From Bacteroidota bacterium (GTDB lineage Bacteria; Bacteroidota; Ignavibacteria; Ignavibacteriales; Melioribacteraceae): a stretch of 35,167 nucleotides of DNA. Of the stretch, positions 17,398 to 25,446 are shown piece after piece. The DNA lies in NCBI GenBank assembly GCA_018829545.1, contig JAHJTX010000102.1, positions 1 to 35,167 on the forward strand, in the 5' to 3' direction. Below the pieces are notes generated by a model. It had not been told where the DNA came from, ran no database searches, and saw nothing but the letters and a program-made list of their open reading frames with translations. Made by a program: the position numbers and the translations under genes. Numbering within the stretch: position 1 is the first letter of the stretch; each line of letters begins with the position of its first letter.

Positions 17398-17530
17398 AAA
17401 ATTGAGTCCACTCTGAAAAGTCATATTGTTAGTAACCCCACGTTTTAACGTGGGGATAACAAGCTAAAAACAAACTTTCCCAAACGGGTTTTAACCCGTT
17501 TGGGGTTTTTCGGAGTGGACTCAAAATTAG
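17398..17530. repeat. Nested-palindrome element between GT9 gene and methyltransferase operon
   Basis: An outer inverted repeat (left arm containing TTGAGTCCACTCTG at 17402-17415, right arm near 17511-17524, one mismatch in the core) encloses two perfect hairpins. The first is at 17436-17455 (arms CCCCACGTT/AACGTGGGG). The second is at 17479-17504 (12-base arms CCCAAACGGGTT/AACCCGTTTGGG around two T) and is followed by GTTTTT. The layout suggests a small mobile or dispersed repeat. No reading frame is present in 17305-17588. Confidence 0.6.
17479..17510. terminator. Strong hairpin, possible bidirectional terminator
   Basis: This 12-bp perfect stem is followed by GTTTTT on the plus strand and by a T-rich stretch (AAAGTTTGTTTTTAG) on the minus strand. 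It lies about 80 bases beyond the 3' end of the GT9 gene. It could terminate that minus-strand transcript and insulate the methyltransferase operon. Confidence 0.45.
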
Positions 17531-17588
17531 ATATTTTGACAATATAGAAGAGATGGTGGAATATACTAGAACTTCATTGATGACATGA

Positions 17589-18647
17589 TTAGTCGATAAA
17601 TTCCTTCACTTTTGAGAATACTAATTCCACATCCAATTCACGAATGCACTTAAACTGAATATCGGTTCTTTTGCACGTTAGAGGTTTGGGAGAATAAAAA
17701 AAGCATGGAGCACACTCAAGATTCAAAGAGGCAATTTTATAATTTGTATTCCAAGGATGAATAAACTCTTCATTTGTAGGTCCAATAATTGCGACTGTTT
17801 TTAATTGTAATGCGGCTGATATGTGCATGAGGCTGGAATCATTCGATACGAAAACATTCATCCTCTGCATAACCGCGGCAGATTCGGCTAGACTTCCCGC
17901 TGAGACTTCAACTATGTTTTTTGTTGCGGCGAGACTTAAAATTTCTTTCCTCAATTCTGCTTCTTCCGGTCCGCCGAATAAAAATATTTTTGCGCCGCAT
18001 TCTGTAAATAACTTGTCTGTCAGTGCCGCAAATTTTTCAGTTTCCCATCTTCTTTTAGTGTGATTTTTTAAAACAGCACAGCCGGGGTGAAATCCAATCA
18101 ATAACTCATCAGTGGAAATGTTTCGTTCCGAAAAAAAGTTATCGGCAAAATCAAAATCTTCCTTTAACAATGGGAAATTGAGAGCATGTTTATCCTCCGA
18201 GTTAATATCAAATGCCTTTCTAATGAGACCCAAATTGTGAATAACATTATGCGTCGAATCGTTTTCAATTATTCGAACATTATTCAAAAAACCTAAATTC
18301 TGAAAATCCATTCGCTTGTATTTAACCGTCGCTCTCTCTTTAGCGCCAATTAAAAAATTAATCACATTGTATTCTTTTCGGTTAGAAGGATAAACGTTCA
18401 CGGTAACGCTGTACTTCTTCCGCAAACTCAAAACAAATTTCAACGCATCAAACGGACTTCTATTTAAGAAATCGAAATGGTGAACGGAATTAATTTCGGG
18501 GAGTCTGGAATAAATGTCTTTAACGCCTTTGAACATAACCATAGCATCGATTTGGGAATCCGGAATATTATCTTTCAGTAATTTGAGCGCGGGTGTAAAC
18601 ATAAGCGCATCGCCGATTCCGGATAATGCTATTATTAGTATCTTCAA
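17589..18647 (-). CDS. Glycosyltransferase family 9 (heptosyltransferase-like)
   Basis: A 352-residue GT-B glycosyltransferase of family 9, the group containing LPS heptosyltransferases. The first Rossmann unit MKILIIALSGIGDALMFTPAL, the second-domain start LIGFHPGCAVLKNHTKRRW (about 182-200) and the donor-site segment FVSNDSSLMHISAAL with AIIGPTNE are typical. It probably adds a sugar to lipopolysaccharide or another surface glycan at the cytoplasmic face. The start is TTG at 18647, since no ATG is available in the correct place. It follows the DUF2723 gene by 87 bases with a hairpin in between, which suggests related but partly separate expression. Confidence 0.87.
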   Translation of the reverse strand: MKILIIALSGIGDALMFTPALKLLKDNIPDSQIDAMVMFKGVKDIYSRLPEINSVHHFDFLNRSPFDALKFVLSLRKKYSVTVNVYPSNRKEYNVINFLIGAKERATVKYKRMDFQNLGFLNNVRIIENDSTHNVIHNLGLIRKAFDINSEDKHALNFPLLKEDFDFADNFFSERNISTDELLIGFHPGCAVLKNHTKRRWETEKFAALTDKLFTECGAKIFLFGGPEEAELRKEILSLAATKNIVEVSAGSLAESAAVMQRMNVFVSNDSSLMHISAALQLKTVAIIGPTNEEFIHPWNTNYKIASLNLECAPCFFYSPKPLTCKRTDIQFKCIRELDVELVFSKVKEFID

Positions 18648-18680
18648 ATGCGTAACCGAATTTTTTATGGAAAGCTAAAT

Positions 18681-18709
18681 TAATAAGCCACGAAATCCGT
18701 GGCTTATTA
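18681..18709 (-). terminator. Hairpin between DUF2723 gene and GT9 gene
   Basis: A perfect 12-bp stem (TAATAAGCCACG/CGTGGCTTATTA) with a 5-base loop lies 26 bases past the DUF2723 stop. There is no strong T tract immediately after it on the minus strand. It may be an attenuator or mRNA-stabilising stem, not a full terminator. Confidence 0.4.
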
Positions 18710-18734
18710 TAAATGTAAAAATATTTTAACGTTT

Positions 18735-21635
18735 CTAATTATTCAAATCCAAGCGATCTTTGAATACCTCGATAGAATCCATTGAAGAAAGTTTTCTATA
18801 ACGTTCCAGCAAGCTGTTGATTGTCGGATCGTTTGGAACATAATTTTTCAAGGAAGAGAACAAATCAACAAGTTTATTATACTCCCCAAGGTTTTCGTAA
18901 ACGTCTTTTAAAATTATGTAAGGATTGTACTGTCTGTTAAAATCACGCGGATTATCTTCAATCATCTTTCGCATTAAGGCTTCAAGTTCAAGTCCAATTT
19001 CTTTGTACTGCGTCATGCCGCCTGCAGAGTAATACAAATTCGATAAATCGTAAAGAAGCTCATATCTCAGATCAACGAGGCGGCGGGGAAGTTTTTCTTC
19101 CATCTTGTCTAATGACGCGATTGCCATCTCATTATTATTGTTGTCGAGATAATGAATTGATAAACGCAAATAGCTGTTTCTGTAATTTTGAACAAGACGC
19201 TGATGATTTTCATCCATAAAAATAGTCGGATCGTTCAAACCGCGGAATTTAAAACCGGGTGCGTAATCTGTCTTGTAATCTGCGGGCTCTTCAAATAATT
19301 GTCTGCGCATTAATTCTTCATCAACGTAATAAAGATTTTTCTTACGCTTTTCCGGAACAAGTCTGAAAGCCAATCCTTCCATTTTAAGATAATCATCCAA
19401 ACCAATTCTGCTGTTTTCAGAACACGTTACCGCGAAATAAATTGGTCTTTCCCAATTGTTTGCCTTCACCATTTCGAGCGCAACCAAATCTTGAACGCGC
19501 ACAGCTTTAATTCTTCCGAACTGAATTGTATTGTCCATTTTCCAAGTCAGTTTATCTTTGCTAATGAGCGACGTGTCTGTAATTCCCAATTCAGTGTAAG
19601 CTTTTTTCGGAACATCAACAGTAATTTGCTTTGATTCCCACTGAACTGGTCCAATTTCGTCAAGTTCTCTATCGGAGATATTCATTTTAATTTTAGCCGC
19701 ACCATGCGGAGTGGTATTCTTCAACTGTTTTATATACCAGCCTGTATTTAATAAGGAAAGATTCGCGATTCTAACATCTCTTCTTACGCCTTCAACATCC
19801 TGAAGATACCACAATGGAAATGTATCGTTATCGCCGTTTGTAAAAATAACCGCGTTAGGCGCAACGCTTTGCAGCATATTATAAGAATAATCCCATGGCA
19901 CAAAATTACGGGAGCGGTCATGTTCCCAAAAATTTTCTGCGAGCATTAATACCGGAACAGCAAGGAAACCTACAATAATTGATGCGCTGAACAGAGGTTT
20001 AACAAAACTCTTCTTACCGAAATTTTCAACTATCAAATCGAGTATTCCCCGCATACCAATTGCTATCCATATAGAATAAACAAAAAAGGCGCCAACGTAA
20101 AAATAATCTCTTTCACGCGGCTGGGGCTGCTGCTGGTTTTGATAAAACACAGTCAGATAACCGAGAAAGATAAACATCGCCAGAAATATTGAGCCCATCT
20201 TCCAATCTTTTTTGAAGTGATAAATAAATCCAAACAAACCGAGTAGAAATGGCAATGCCCAAAGTTTTGTATAATCAATACCTTCATCTTGTTCGGTAGA
20301 AACTCTTCCAATATAATTCCACGCTAGATATCTGTTGAACATGTGATTCATCTGGTAATTCCAGAAAAAGTCCAAATCACTGGAATATTGAGTGTAAATA
20401 TCCTGCTGATGAGATTCCTGTGAATATCGTCTTTTGAATGTCGGAAAATCTCCGTACTGCTCTCTGTTTACATACGAAAGAAACTCGGTCATGGTTTTGG
20501 GACTGTTAAGATTTATCGGTGTGTCCTGATTTGAGCGAATCAAAATCATTGTATATGACGTATATCCGAGAAATGTAAACAGTACAGCTTTAGAGATAAG
20601 ATGCAGAGTTTGCCTATCGGTTTTGTTCGACCAATAAATTGTAAATCCAATTACAGAGAACAGTGCAGCAAATATAGCGGCATTAAGTAAATAATTGTCG
20701 CCGCCGAGCAAGGAGACAAACTTAGGAACATATTTTACGAAGCCGGGGTAAATTGCAACAAGCGCTGCGCCTCCTATCAAAAACGGCAGATAAAATGAAT
20801 TTCTTGCAAATATCTTTTTACGCAGAGCCGCCATAAATATGATTGTGGCAACGCCGACAATTATTATAAATCTTTGATCGAAGGCTCTGAACGCTTCCGG
20901 TGAAGGCGCTGAAGAACCGGTTTCGGCAGCCCACATTCCAACAGCAATAATTAAAATGATCACTGCATGAATAATAAATAGCTTTGCGGTGGTAATTAAT
21001 TGAGCCTCATCAGATAAATACTTTCTGAACATAACGGTCATTACAATAGGAACTGTTGCAAGCACGGACATCAAATGAACGCCGGTTGATATTCCAAGAG
21101 TATAGGCGATCATTATTAAATATTTTTCGTTGTCCACGTTATCAGCTTTTTCATTCCATACCATCATTAGCCATGTTACAAATGCGATAAAAAATGTTGA
21201 AAGAGCGTAAACTTCGGCTTCAACTGCGTTAAACCAAAAAGTATCAGAAAATGCCAATGACAGCGCACCAATTGCTGCGGCAAGAAATGTCCCAAGAGCA
21301 TCGAGTAAACTTGTGTGAGTTTTCCCTTTGTAATTTTCAATCAACTTAACTGCGATGAGGTATAACAATAATACCGTAAGCGCGCTGGAAATTACAGAAA
21401 CAAGGTTTACCCTGAACGCAATATTATCTGCAAATGGAATCAAAGCGAATAATCTTCCAAGGATCAAGAAAAAGGGCGTTCCAGGTGGATGCGGAACCTG
21501 CATCAAATGAGATGAGGCTATAAATTCTCCGCAATCCCAAAATGAAACCGACGGCTGAACCGTTAATAGATATACTAGACCGGCTAGTAAAAATACGCCC
21601 GCCCCAATTACTCTGTGTAGTTTTTTAAAATCCAT
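18735..21635 (-). CDS. DUF2723 membrane protein, TMEM260/O-mannosyltransferase-like
   Basis: A 966-residue protein. The first about 590 residues hold roughly a dozen transmembrane helices. The rest is a soluble, probably extracytoplasmic domain with helical repeat-like sequence near the end. The N-terminal motif VSFWDCGEFIASS (30-42), with acidic D34 and E37, is followed by VPHPPGTPFF (47-56). This is the diagnostic signature of the DUF2723 family, which is related to the eukaryotic protein O-mannosyltransferase TMEM260 and GT-C enzymes. NGDNDTFPLWYLQDVEG near residue 610 is also conserved. It is expected to transfer a sugar from a lipid carrier to a protein or glycan. Donor and acceptor are unknown. 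ATG 21635 with GAGGAG upstream. Confidence 0.88.
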   Translation of the reverse strand: MDFKKLHRVIGAGVFLLAGLVYLLTVQPSVSFWDCGEFIASSHLMQVPHPPGTPFFLILGRLFALIPFADNIAFRVNLVSVISSALTVLLLYLIAVKLIENYKGKTHTSLLDALGTFLAAAIGALSLAFSDTFWFNAVEAEVYALSTFFIAFVTWLMMVWNEKADNVDNEKYLIMIAYTLGISTGVHLMSVLATVPIVMTVMFRKYLSDEAQLITTAKLFIIHAVIILIIAVGMWAAETGSSAPSPEAFRAFDQRFIIIVGVATIIFMAALRKKIFARNSFYLPFLIGGAALVAIYPGFVKYVPKFVSLLGGDNYLLNAAIFAALFSVIGFTIYWSNKTDRQTLHLISKAVLFTFLGYTSYTMILIRSNQDTPINLNSPKTMTEFLSYVNREQYGDFPTFKRRYSQESHQQDIYTQYSSDLDFFWNYQMNHMFNRYLAWNYIGRVSTEQDEGIDYTKLWALPFLLGLFGFIYHFKKDWKMGSIFLAMFIFLGYLTVFYQNQQQPQPRERDYFYVGAFFVYSIWIAIGMRGILDLIVENFGKKSFVKPLFSASIIVGFLAVPVLMLAENFWEHDRSRNFVPWDYSYNMLQSVAPNAVIFTNGDNDTFPLWYLQDVEGVRRDVRIANLSLLNTGWYIKQLKNTTPHGAAKIKMNISDRELDEIGPVQWESKQITVDVPKKAYTELGITDTSLISKDKLTWKMDNTIQFGRIKAVRVQDLVALEMVKANNWERPIYFAVTCSENSRIGLDDYLKMEGLAFRLVPEKRKKNLYYVDEELMRRQLFEEPADYKTDYAPGFKFRGLNDPTIFMDENHQRLVQNYRNSYLRLSIHYLDNNNNEMAIASLDKMEEKLPRRLVDLRYELLYDLSNLYYSAGGMTQYKEIGLELEALMRKMIEDNPRDFNRQYNPYIILKDVYENLGEYNKLVDLFSSLKNYVPNDPTINSLLERYRKLSSMDSIEVFKDRLDLNN

Positions 21636-21653
21636 TTACTCCTCGGATGGTAT

Positions 21654-21881
21654 TTAATCTGAATTAGGTTTTTTGAAGAACTGATCAAAATTTTTCTTCG
21701 CTCTATTCATATAATACTTTTGATAGAGGGCTTTTAACCGCTCAAAGGAAAGATTGTCAAGGTCTTCTTCCATTTTATGTCTTTTAAAAAGCATTGAGTA
21801 ATCCTGAAATTCTTTATTATCCATCATTTTTTCGTATCTTCTTAAGGCTTCAAAATACTTTTCTTGATCTGTTTTTCTCAT
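21654..21881 (-). CDS. Small charged helical protein
   Basis: A 75-residue, lysine- and glutamate-rich, probably all-helical protein (EKYFEALRRYEKMMDNKEF, then LDNLSFERLKALYQKYY) without a signal peptide or known domain. It ends 18 bases before the DUF2723 start, so it is the first gene of that transcript. It is too small and compositionally biased for a reliable family call. The Lys-rich C-terminus (RAKKNFDQFFKKPNSD) suggests a cytosolic location. Confidence 0.6.
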   Translation of the reverse strand: MRKTDQEKYFEALRRYEKMMDNKEFQDYSMLFKRHKMEEDLDNLSFERLKALYQKYYMNRAKKNFDQFFKKPNSD

Positions 21882-21998
21882 TGCTCGTTAAAAAGTTTGT
21901 TCTAGACAACGTATTTAAAATGCTAAATAAATTGAAGCCAAATATAAAAAAAAGTTCTTAAGATAAATCATAAATCGTTTACCATTCTTAGGCTTTGA

Positions 21999-22631
21999 AT
22001 GCAGTTATACCAAAACTTTAATCCATCGGTTTCCATAATTCTTCCGACTTTCAATAGGGAACGGCTTATTACAAGAGCAATTAATTCCGTTCTTGGGCAA
22101 AGTTACACGAATTGGGAATTGATAATTGTTGACGACGGGAGCGAAGACGATACATTTGCGGTTGTGAATCCGTTTCTATATGAGCATAGAAATATCCGCT
22201 ATATGAAGCATGCAAATAGATATCTCCCAATTTCACTCAATATTGGAATTCAAGCTTCTATTGGAAAATATGTTACGTTTCTCGGCAGCGATGACGAGTA
22301 TAAAAAAGATCATCTCGAAGACAGAATCTCATTCATTAAAAATTCTAATTTCGATTTGATTCATGGCGGGGTTGAAATTATTGGTGACGAGTACGTTAAA
22401 GATAAAAATAATATTGAAAGAAAAATTCATCTTTCTGAGTGCATTCTCGGCGGAACATTTTTAGGCAAGCGGGAAGTCTTTTTAGAACTTGATGGATTCA
22501 AAAATATTAAGTACAGCGAAGATTCCGAGTTCTTTGAACGCGCAAATAATAAATTCAAAATTGGCAGAGTGAATTATCCCACATACATTTATTACAGAGA
22601 TACGCCGGACAGTATCTGCAATACTATTTAG
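21999..22631 (+). CDS. Short family-2 glycosyltransferase
   Basis: A 210-residue GT-A glycosyltransferase domain with no membrane segment. Nucleotide-sugar-binding motifs are SIILPTFNRERL (12-23), IVDDGSEDDT (43-52) and the DxD-like FLGSDDE (94-100). A C-terminal acceptor region follows (GGTFLGKREVFLELDGF), then SEDSEFFERA. The protein is shorter than many GT2 enzymes but contains the complete catalytic domain and an orderly end, so it does not look truncated. It transfers a sugar during surface glycan synthesis, with unknown specificity. The last 8 bases overlap the 3' end of the convergent thioesterase gene. Confidence 0.85.
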   Translation: MQLYQNFNPSVSIILPTFNRERLITRAINSVLGQSYTNWELIIVDDGSEDDTFAVVNPFLYEHRNIRYMKHANRYLPISLNIGIQASIGKYVTFLGSDDEYKKDHLEDRISFIKNSNFDLIHGGVEIIGDEYVKDKNNIERKIHLSECILGGTFLGKREVFLELDGFKNIKYSEDSEFFERANNKFKIGRVNYPTYIYYRDTPDSICNTI

Positions 22632-23031
22632 CGTATTTAGATATAATCTCTTCCGGTATTCGTACCGGTCTCCCGGAATTGACAGAAACCATTGTGTAGA
22701 AGACAATTCCCTCGGCAGAGATCTTTGAATCTTCTTTTCGCAGAATCCAAAAATTTACTTTTACCTGAGCGCCGCTAATTTCATCAACTTGAGTGCGAAC
22801 GAGCGCAGTATCGTTTAGTTTTAGCGCCCGCTTAAAATTTATCTCGGCACGCGAAGCAACCCATGAATAATCAAGCTTAATAAATTCATGCATGCTCATT
22901 CCATAATCGCGCGTCATTTGCTCGAAGCGGGCGGCTAATAAATAATCAAGATACTTTGAATAATGCACATGATTATTCATGTCAATATCGTCGGGACGTA
23001 TTGTTACTTGAGACTCGAATACAGAATACAT
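22624..23031 (-). CDS. Acyl-CoA thioesterase, 4HBT hot-dog fold
   Basis: A 135-residue hot-dog-fold thioesterase of the 4-hydroxybenzoyl-CoA thioesterase/YbgC group. The signature is IRPDDIDMNNHVHYSKYLDYL (residues 11-31), with the presumed catalytic aspartate D17, then ARFEQM. WVASRAEINFKRALKLND and VRTQVDEISGAQVKVNFWI are the expected central strands. It hydrolyses acyl-CoA thioesters of unknown chain type. ATG 23031 with GGAGA 6 bases upstream. Possibly co-transcribed with the membrane protein gene ending at 23098. The stop codon lies inside the last codons of the opposite GT2 gene. Confidence 0.88.
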   Translation of the reverse strand: MYSVFESQVTIRPDDIDMNNHVHYSKYLDYLLAARFEQMTRDYGMSMHEFIKLDYSWVASRAEINFKRALKLNDTALVRTQVDEISGAQVKVNFWILRKEDSKISAEGIVFYTMVSVNSGRPVRIPEEIISKYAK

Positions 23032-23097
23032 ATTTTCTCCGGTACATTAATGCGGATAACTCAAGTGCAAAAATAGCAAAATATTTTTCTGCTCAAA

Positions 23098-23484
23098 TTA
23101 GTCAGTTATAAAATCCAGATTAATAATCCCGGTAAATATTGAAATAAAATATACCGCAGCGAAAACAATACTGATGATGATTAGAATTTTCATTATGCTG
23201 AAATATTTTGCTTGAGCAAAAAATCCTTCTCTCAATGCCGCTTTTTCATCGTTCAGTTCATACTGCTTAAATTGGAATGCAGCGTTTCTTAATCCAATAC
23301 CTGCAATAATCAGCGGAATTCCAACAAATAAACCGATTATGGTAAGCGAAATTAATGCACCGTAGGCAATAGTGAAAAAGCCTAAGAAATTAATATCTCT
23401 CGCCATTGTTATGAACTTTTCTCCATACGGTTCATTCTGACGAGGAGTTTTTAGCTCAAATTGTGAATTATCATATTCTTCCAT
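23098..23484 (-). CDS. Small two- to three-helix membrane protein, possibly DUF5362
   Basis: A 128-residue membrane protein. A soluble N-terminal about 30 residues is followed by hydrophobic segments around 33-52, 53-66 and 98-124. A charged loop lies between them (FKQYELNDEKAALREGFFAQAKYFSIMKI). The layout resembles the DUF5362 family found in Bacteroidota, but this is a tentative match. There is a strong ribosome binding site (GGAGGTGAG) directly before ATG 23484. A 2.9-copy tandem decamer lies just upstream. Function unknown. Confidence 0.7.
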   Translation of the reverse strand: MEEYDNSQFELKTPRQNEPYGEKFITMARDINFLGFFTIAYGALISLTIIGLFVGIPLIIAGIGLRNAAFQFKQYELNDEKAALREGFFAQAKYFSIMKILIIISIVFAAVYFISIFTGIINLDFITD

Positions 23485-23790
23485 CTCACCTCCAAAATAA
23501 TTGTAAATAATTGTAAATAATTGAATATCGGAAAAAGTAATCGGATAAATAGTAGTGAAAAAGTATCATCTTCCTTTAAACTTCACAAAAAGATAAGAGT
23601 ACATAATAGGAATGAAAACTCATGGCTAACAATAAGGATTTTTTTGGAATGATTCAATTATTATATAAAGTGAAAAAGAATTCAGAAGTGAGCATCACAA
23701 ACATGCGGGCATATTATACTGTTTAGTTTGATATTGCCTTCAAGAAAAATTAGCTTTGTCCTTTCAAAAAATCATTATACAGGAACTCAG
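23485..23790. other. Intergenic region between divergent genes
   Basis: This 306-base gap between the divergent small membrane protein and FKBP genes holds a tandem decamer repeat at its left end and otherwise AT-rich sequence. A 34-codon frame at 23622-23726 exists but has no convincing start signal. No RNA gene or clear promoter was recognised. Confidence 0.5.
23495..23523. repeat. Tandem decamer repeat AAATAATTGT x 2.9
   Basis: Two perfect copies and a nine-base partial copy of AAATAATTGT lie in tandem 10 bases upstream of the 23484 start codon, adjacent to its ribosome binding site. The copy number could vary by slippage. Confidence 0.6.
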
Positions 23791-24504
23791 ATGAAATCAA
23801 AAATTATAACGCTAATCATAATTGTCTTTATTGCCGGGTATTCGGAAAATATGTCTCAGCAAGACAGCTCAGCAGTAAATCAAAATCCATTACTTGATTC
23901 AAAAATTAAAAAAGTTAGTTACGCAATCGGGCTAGACATTGGAAATAATTTTCGTCAGCAATTAATTGAATATGACGTGGAAGCATTTCTAAAAGGACTC
24001 GAAGACGGATATTCAAATACAGAGGGATTACTTAGCGGGGAAGAACTGCAAATCATTATGCAGCAGTTCCAAAAAGAACAGAAAGTAAAACTGATGATGA
24101 AAGACGAACAGTTGAAATCGAAAAATACCGAAGAAGGTAAAGCATTCCTCGAGAGTAATAAAAGTAATCCTGGAGTTACAACCACATCGAGTGGCGTTCA
24201 ATATAAAGTTCTAAAATCGGGTGACGGCGCAACGCCAAAATCCACAGATAAAGTTTCTGTTCACTACTCCGGAAGACTAATTGACGGCACTGAATTCGAC
24301 AGTTCTGTAAAAAGAGGACAACCAATTAGTATTCCTGTAGTTAATGCTATAAAAGGCTGGGGCGAAGTTCTGCAGTTGATGAAAGTAGGAGACAAATGGG
24401 AAATTTACATCCCTTCGCATCTCGCCTACGGAGACCAAGCGAAAGGACCAATCGGACCAGCATCGGTATTGATTTTTGAAATGGAATTATTGGGGATAGA
24501 ATAA
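23791..24504 (+). CDS. FKBP-type peptidyl-prolyl isomerase
   Basis: A 237-residue exported prolyl isomerase and folding factor. A hydrophobic N-terminal segment (residues 5-15) is followed by an FKBP_N dimerisation domain (about 35-125; KKVSYAIGLDIGNNF, EEGKAFLESNK). The catalytic FKBP domain comes after it (about 135-237; DKVSVHYSGRLIDGTEFDSS, GWGEVLQLMKVGDKWEIYIP, LAYGDQ). This is the architecture of FkpA/Mip-like periplasmic chaperones. The frame stays open upstream to 23728, but the ATG at 23791 with AGGAA before it starts exactly at the signal sequence. The expected lipobox cysteine is a tyrosine (IAGY, codon TAT at 23839), so lipidation is not predicted even though the segment looks like a lipoprotein signal. 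Confidence 0.9.
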   Translation: MKSKIITLIIIVFIAGYSENMSQQDSSAVNQNPLLDSKIKKVSYAIGLDIGNNFRQQLIEYDVEAFLKGLEDGYSNTEGLLSGEELQIIMQQFQKEQKVKLMMKDEQLKSKNTEEGKAFLESNKSNPGVTTTSSGVQYKVLKSGDGATPKSTDKVSVHYSGRLIDGTEFDSSVKRGQPISIPVVNAIKGWGEVLQLMKVGDKWEIYIPSHLAYGDQAKGPIGPASVLIFEMELLGIE

Positions 24505-24524
24505 AATCAGAGTTGCCGCTCTTT

Positions 24525-24572
24525 CTCAGATTAAAAATCTGAGATACATTGTAGAGCAGATTACCAATCTGC
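24525..24572. repeat. Pair of short hairpins downstream of the FKBP gene
   Basis: Two perfect palindromes lie close together: CTCAGATT/AATCTGAG with a 3-base loop (24525-24543) and GCAGATT/AATCTGC with a 3-base loop (24556-24572). They share the core CAGATT and neither is followed by a T tract. They look like a dispersed intergenic repeat more than a terminator. The remaining bases to 24678 hold no gene. Confidence 0.5.
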
Positions 24573-24678
24573 GCCCAAACGATTTTGGTCAAAGTTGGAC
24601 ACATGTCAGACGGCAGACTAATTATCGGGGTAGTACGTGTTGCTAGTCCCAGTTTTATTAGTTCAATGGAAAGTCGAT

Positions 24679-25344
24679 TTATTTTCTAACCATTTTAAAA
24701 GTTTGTTCAAACAGTTTTGTTGTATCTAATTTTGCTGGAATAACTAAATCATCAAAACCATTTTTATGTAAGACAAACTTTATTGAATCGGCAAGAAATA
24801 AAAAATCGTTGATCCCTTCTATCTGATACGTTGAGCCAATGCCGAGTGTCGAATAATTTATTTTAAATTCCCCATTGTTGTCCGATAAGGTTAATGGAGC
24901 AGCATCAATGAGCGCAGCTATATCATCTGTCAGCAAGGGGAATGATCCTTTGCGAGTGAAAGTCTGTCCAACAATTTTGTAGTAATAAATTCCATTTGTA
25001 TAATTTGAGCCATCCCAATAGTAAATGTGATTGCCGGCTAACTGCTCTACTTGATCTAATGGTTTTGCAATTTCTATATTGTGCATATCTAATATTTGTA
25101 AGGTAACAGTTTGATTTATTGGCAATGAATAAAAGATAGCGGCATTTCTTAAAACAATATTTTGACTAAGGGAAAAAATATAGTGAACATCAATATCTTG
25201 AATCGGACTGCCTTCTTCATTAACGACTTTTCCATAAATGGCTGCTTCTCTATCATCAGGAGGATCAACAACAGAATCATTGCAACAATAAAACATTATT
25301 GCGAATAATAGAAAAAATAAAATTTTAGAATATCGCTTCATCAT
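24679..25344 (-). CDS. Predicted lipoprotein with carboxypeptidase-regulatory and FlgD-like segments
   Basis: A 221-residue lipoprotein. The signal sequence ends in a lipobox-like FYCC (about residues 18-21). A short beta-sandwich segment follows (AAIYGKVVNEEGSPIQDIDVHY), resembling carboxypeptidase-regulatory-like domains. Next comes a stretch (TVTLQILDMHNIEIAKPL, then HIYYWDGSNYTNGIYYYKI) resembling the FlgD Ig-like region seen in secreted Bacteroidota and Ignavibacteriota proteins. Two adjacent start codons, ATG 25344 and 25341, follow AGAGG. It probably sits in the cell envelope. Function unknown. It lies 102 bases after the DUF1028 gene. Confidence 0.72.
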   Translation of the reverse strand: MMKRYSKILFFLLFAIMFYCCNDSVVDPPDDREAAIYGKVVNEEGSPIQDIDVHYIFSLSQNIVLRNAAIFYSLPINQTVTLQILDMHNIEIAKPLDQVEQLAGNHIYYWDGSNYTNGIYYYKIVGQTFTRKGSFPLLTDDIAALIDAAPLTLSDNNGEFKINYSTLGIGSTYQIEGINDFLFLADSIKFVLHKNGFDDLVIPAKLDTTKLFEQTFKMVRK

Positions 25345-25446
25345 TATTTACCTCTATTTTTTTTCAATAATTTAACACCGGTTATACAGCGCTGGCGAAG
25401 TGACTCAGATGGAATTGCATTTTTCGTCACAACACTCAAACAGAAG

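Noticed and set aside
17436-17504. Paired palindromes as a CRISPR array
   Set aside because: The two palindromes differ in sequence, and there are no repeated units with spacers and no cas genes.
23622-23726. 34-codon frame starting ATGGCTAACAATAAG in the intergenic region before the FKBP gene
   Set aside because: No well-spaced ribosome binding site, no hydrophobic or motif content, and length expected by chance in AT-rich DNA.
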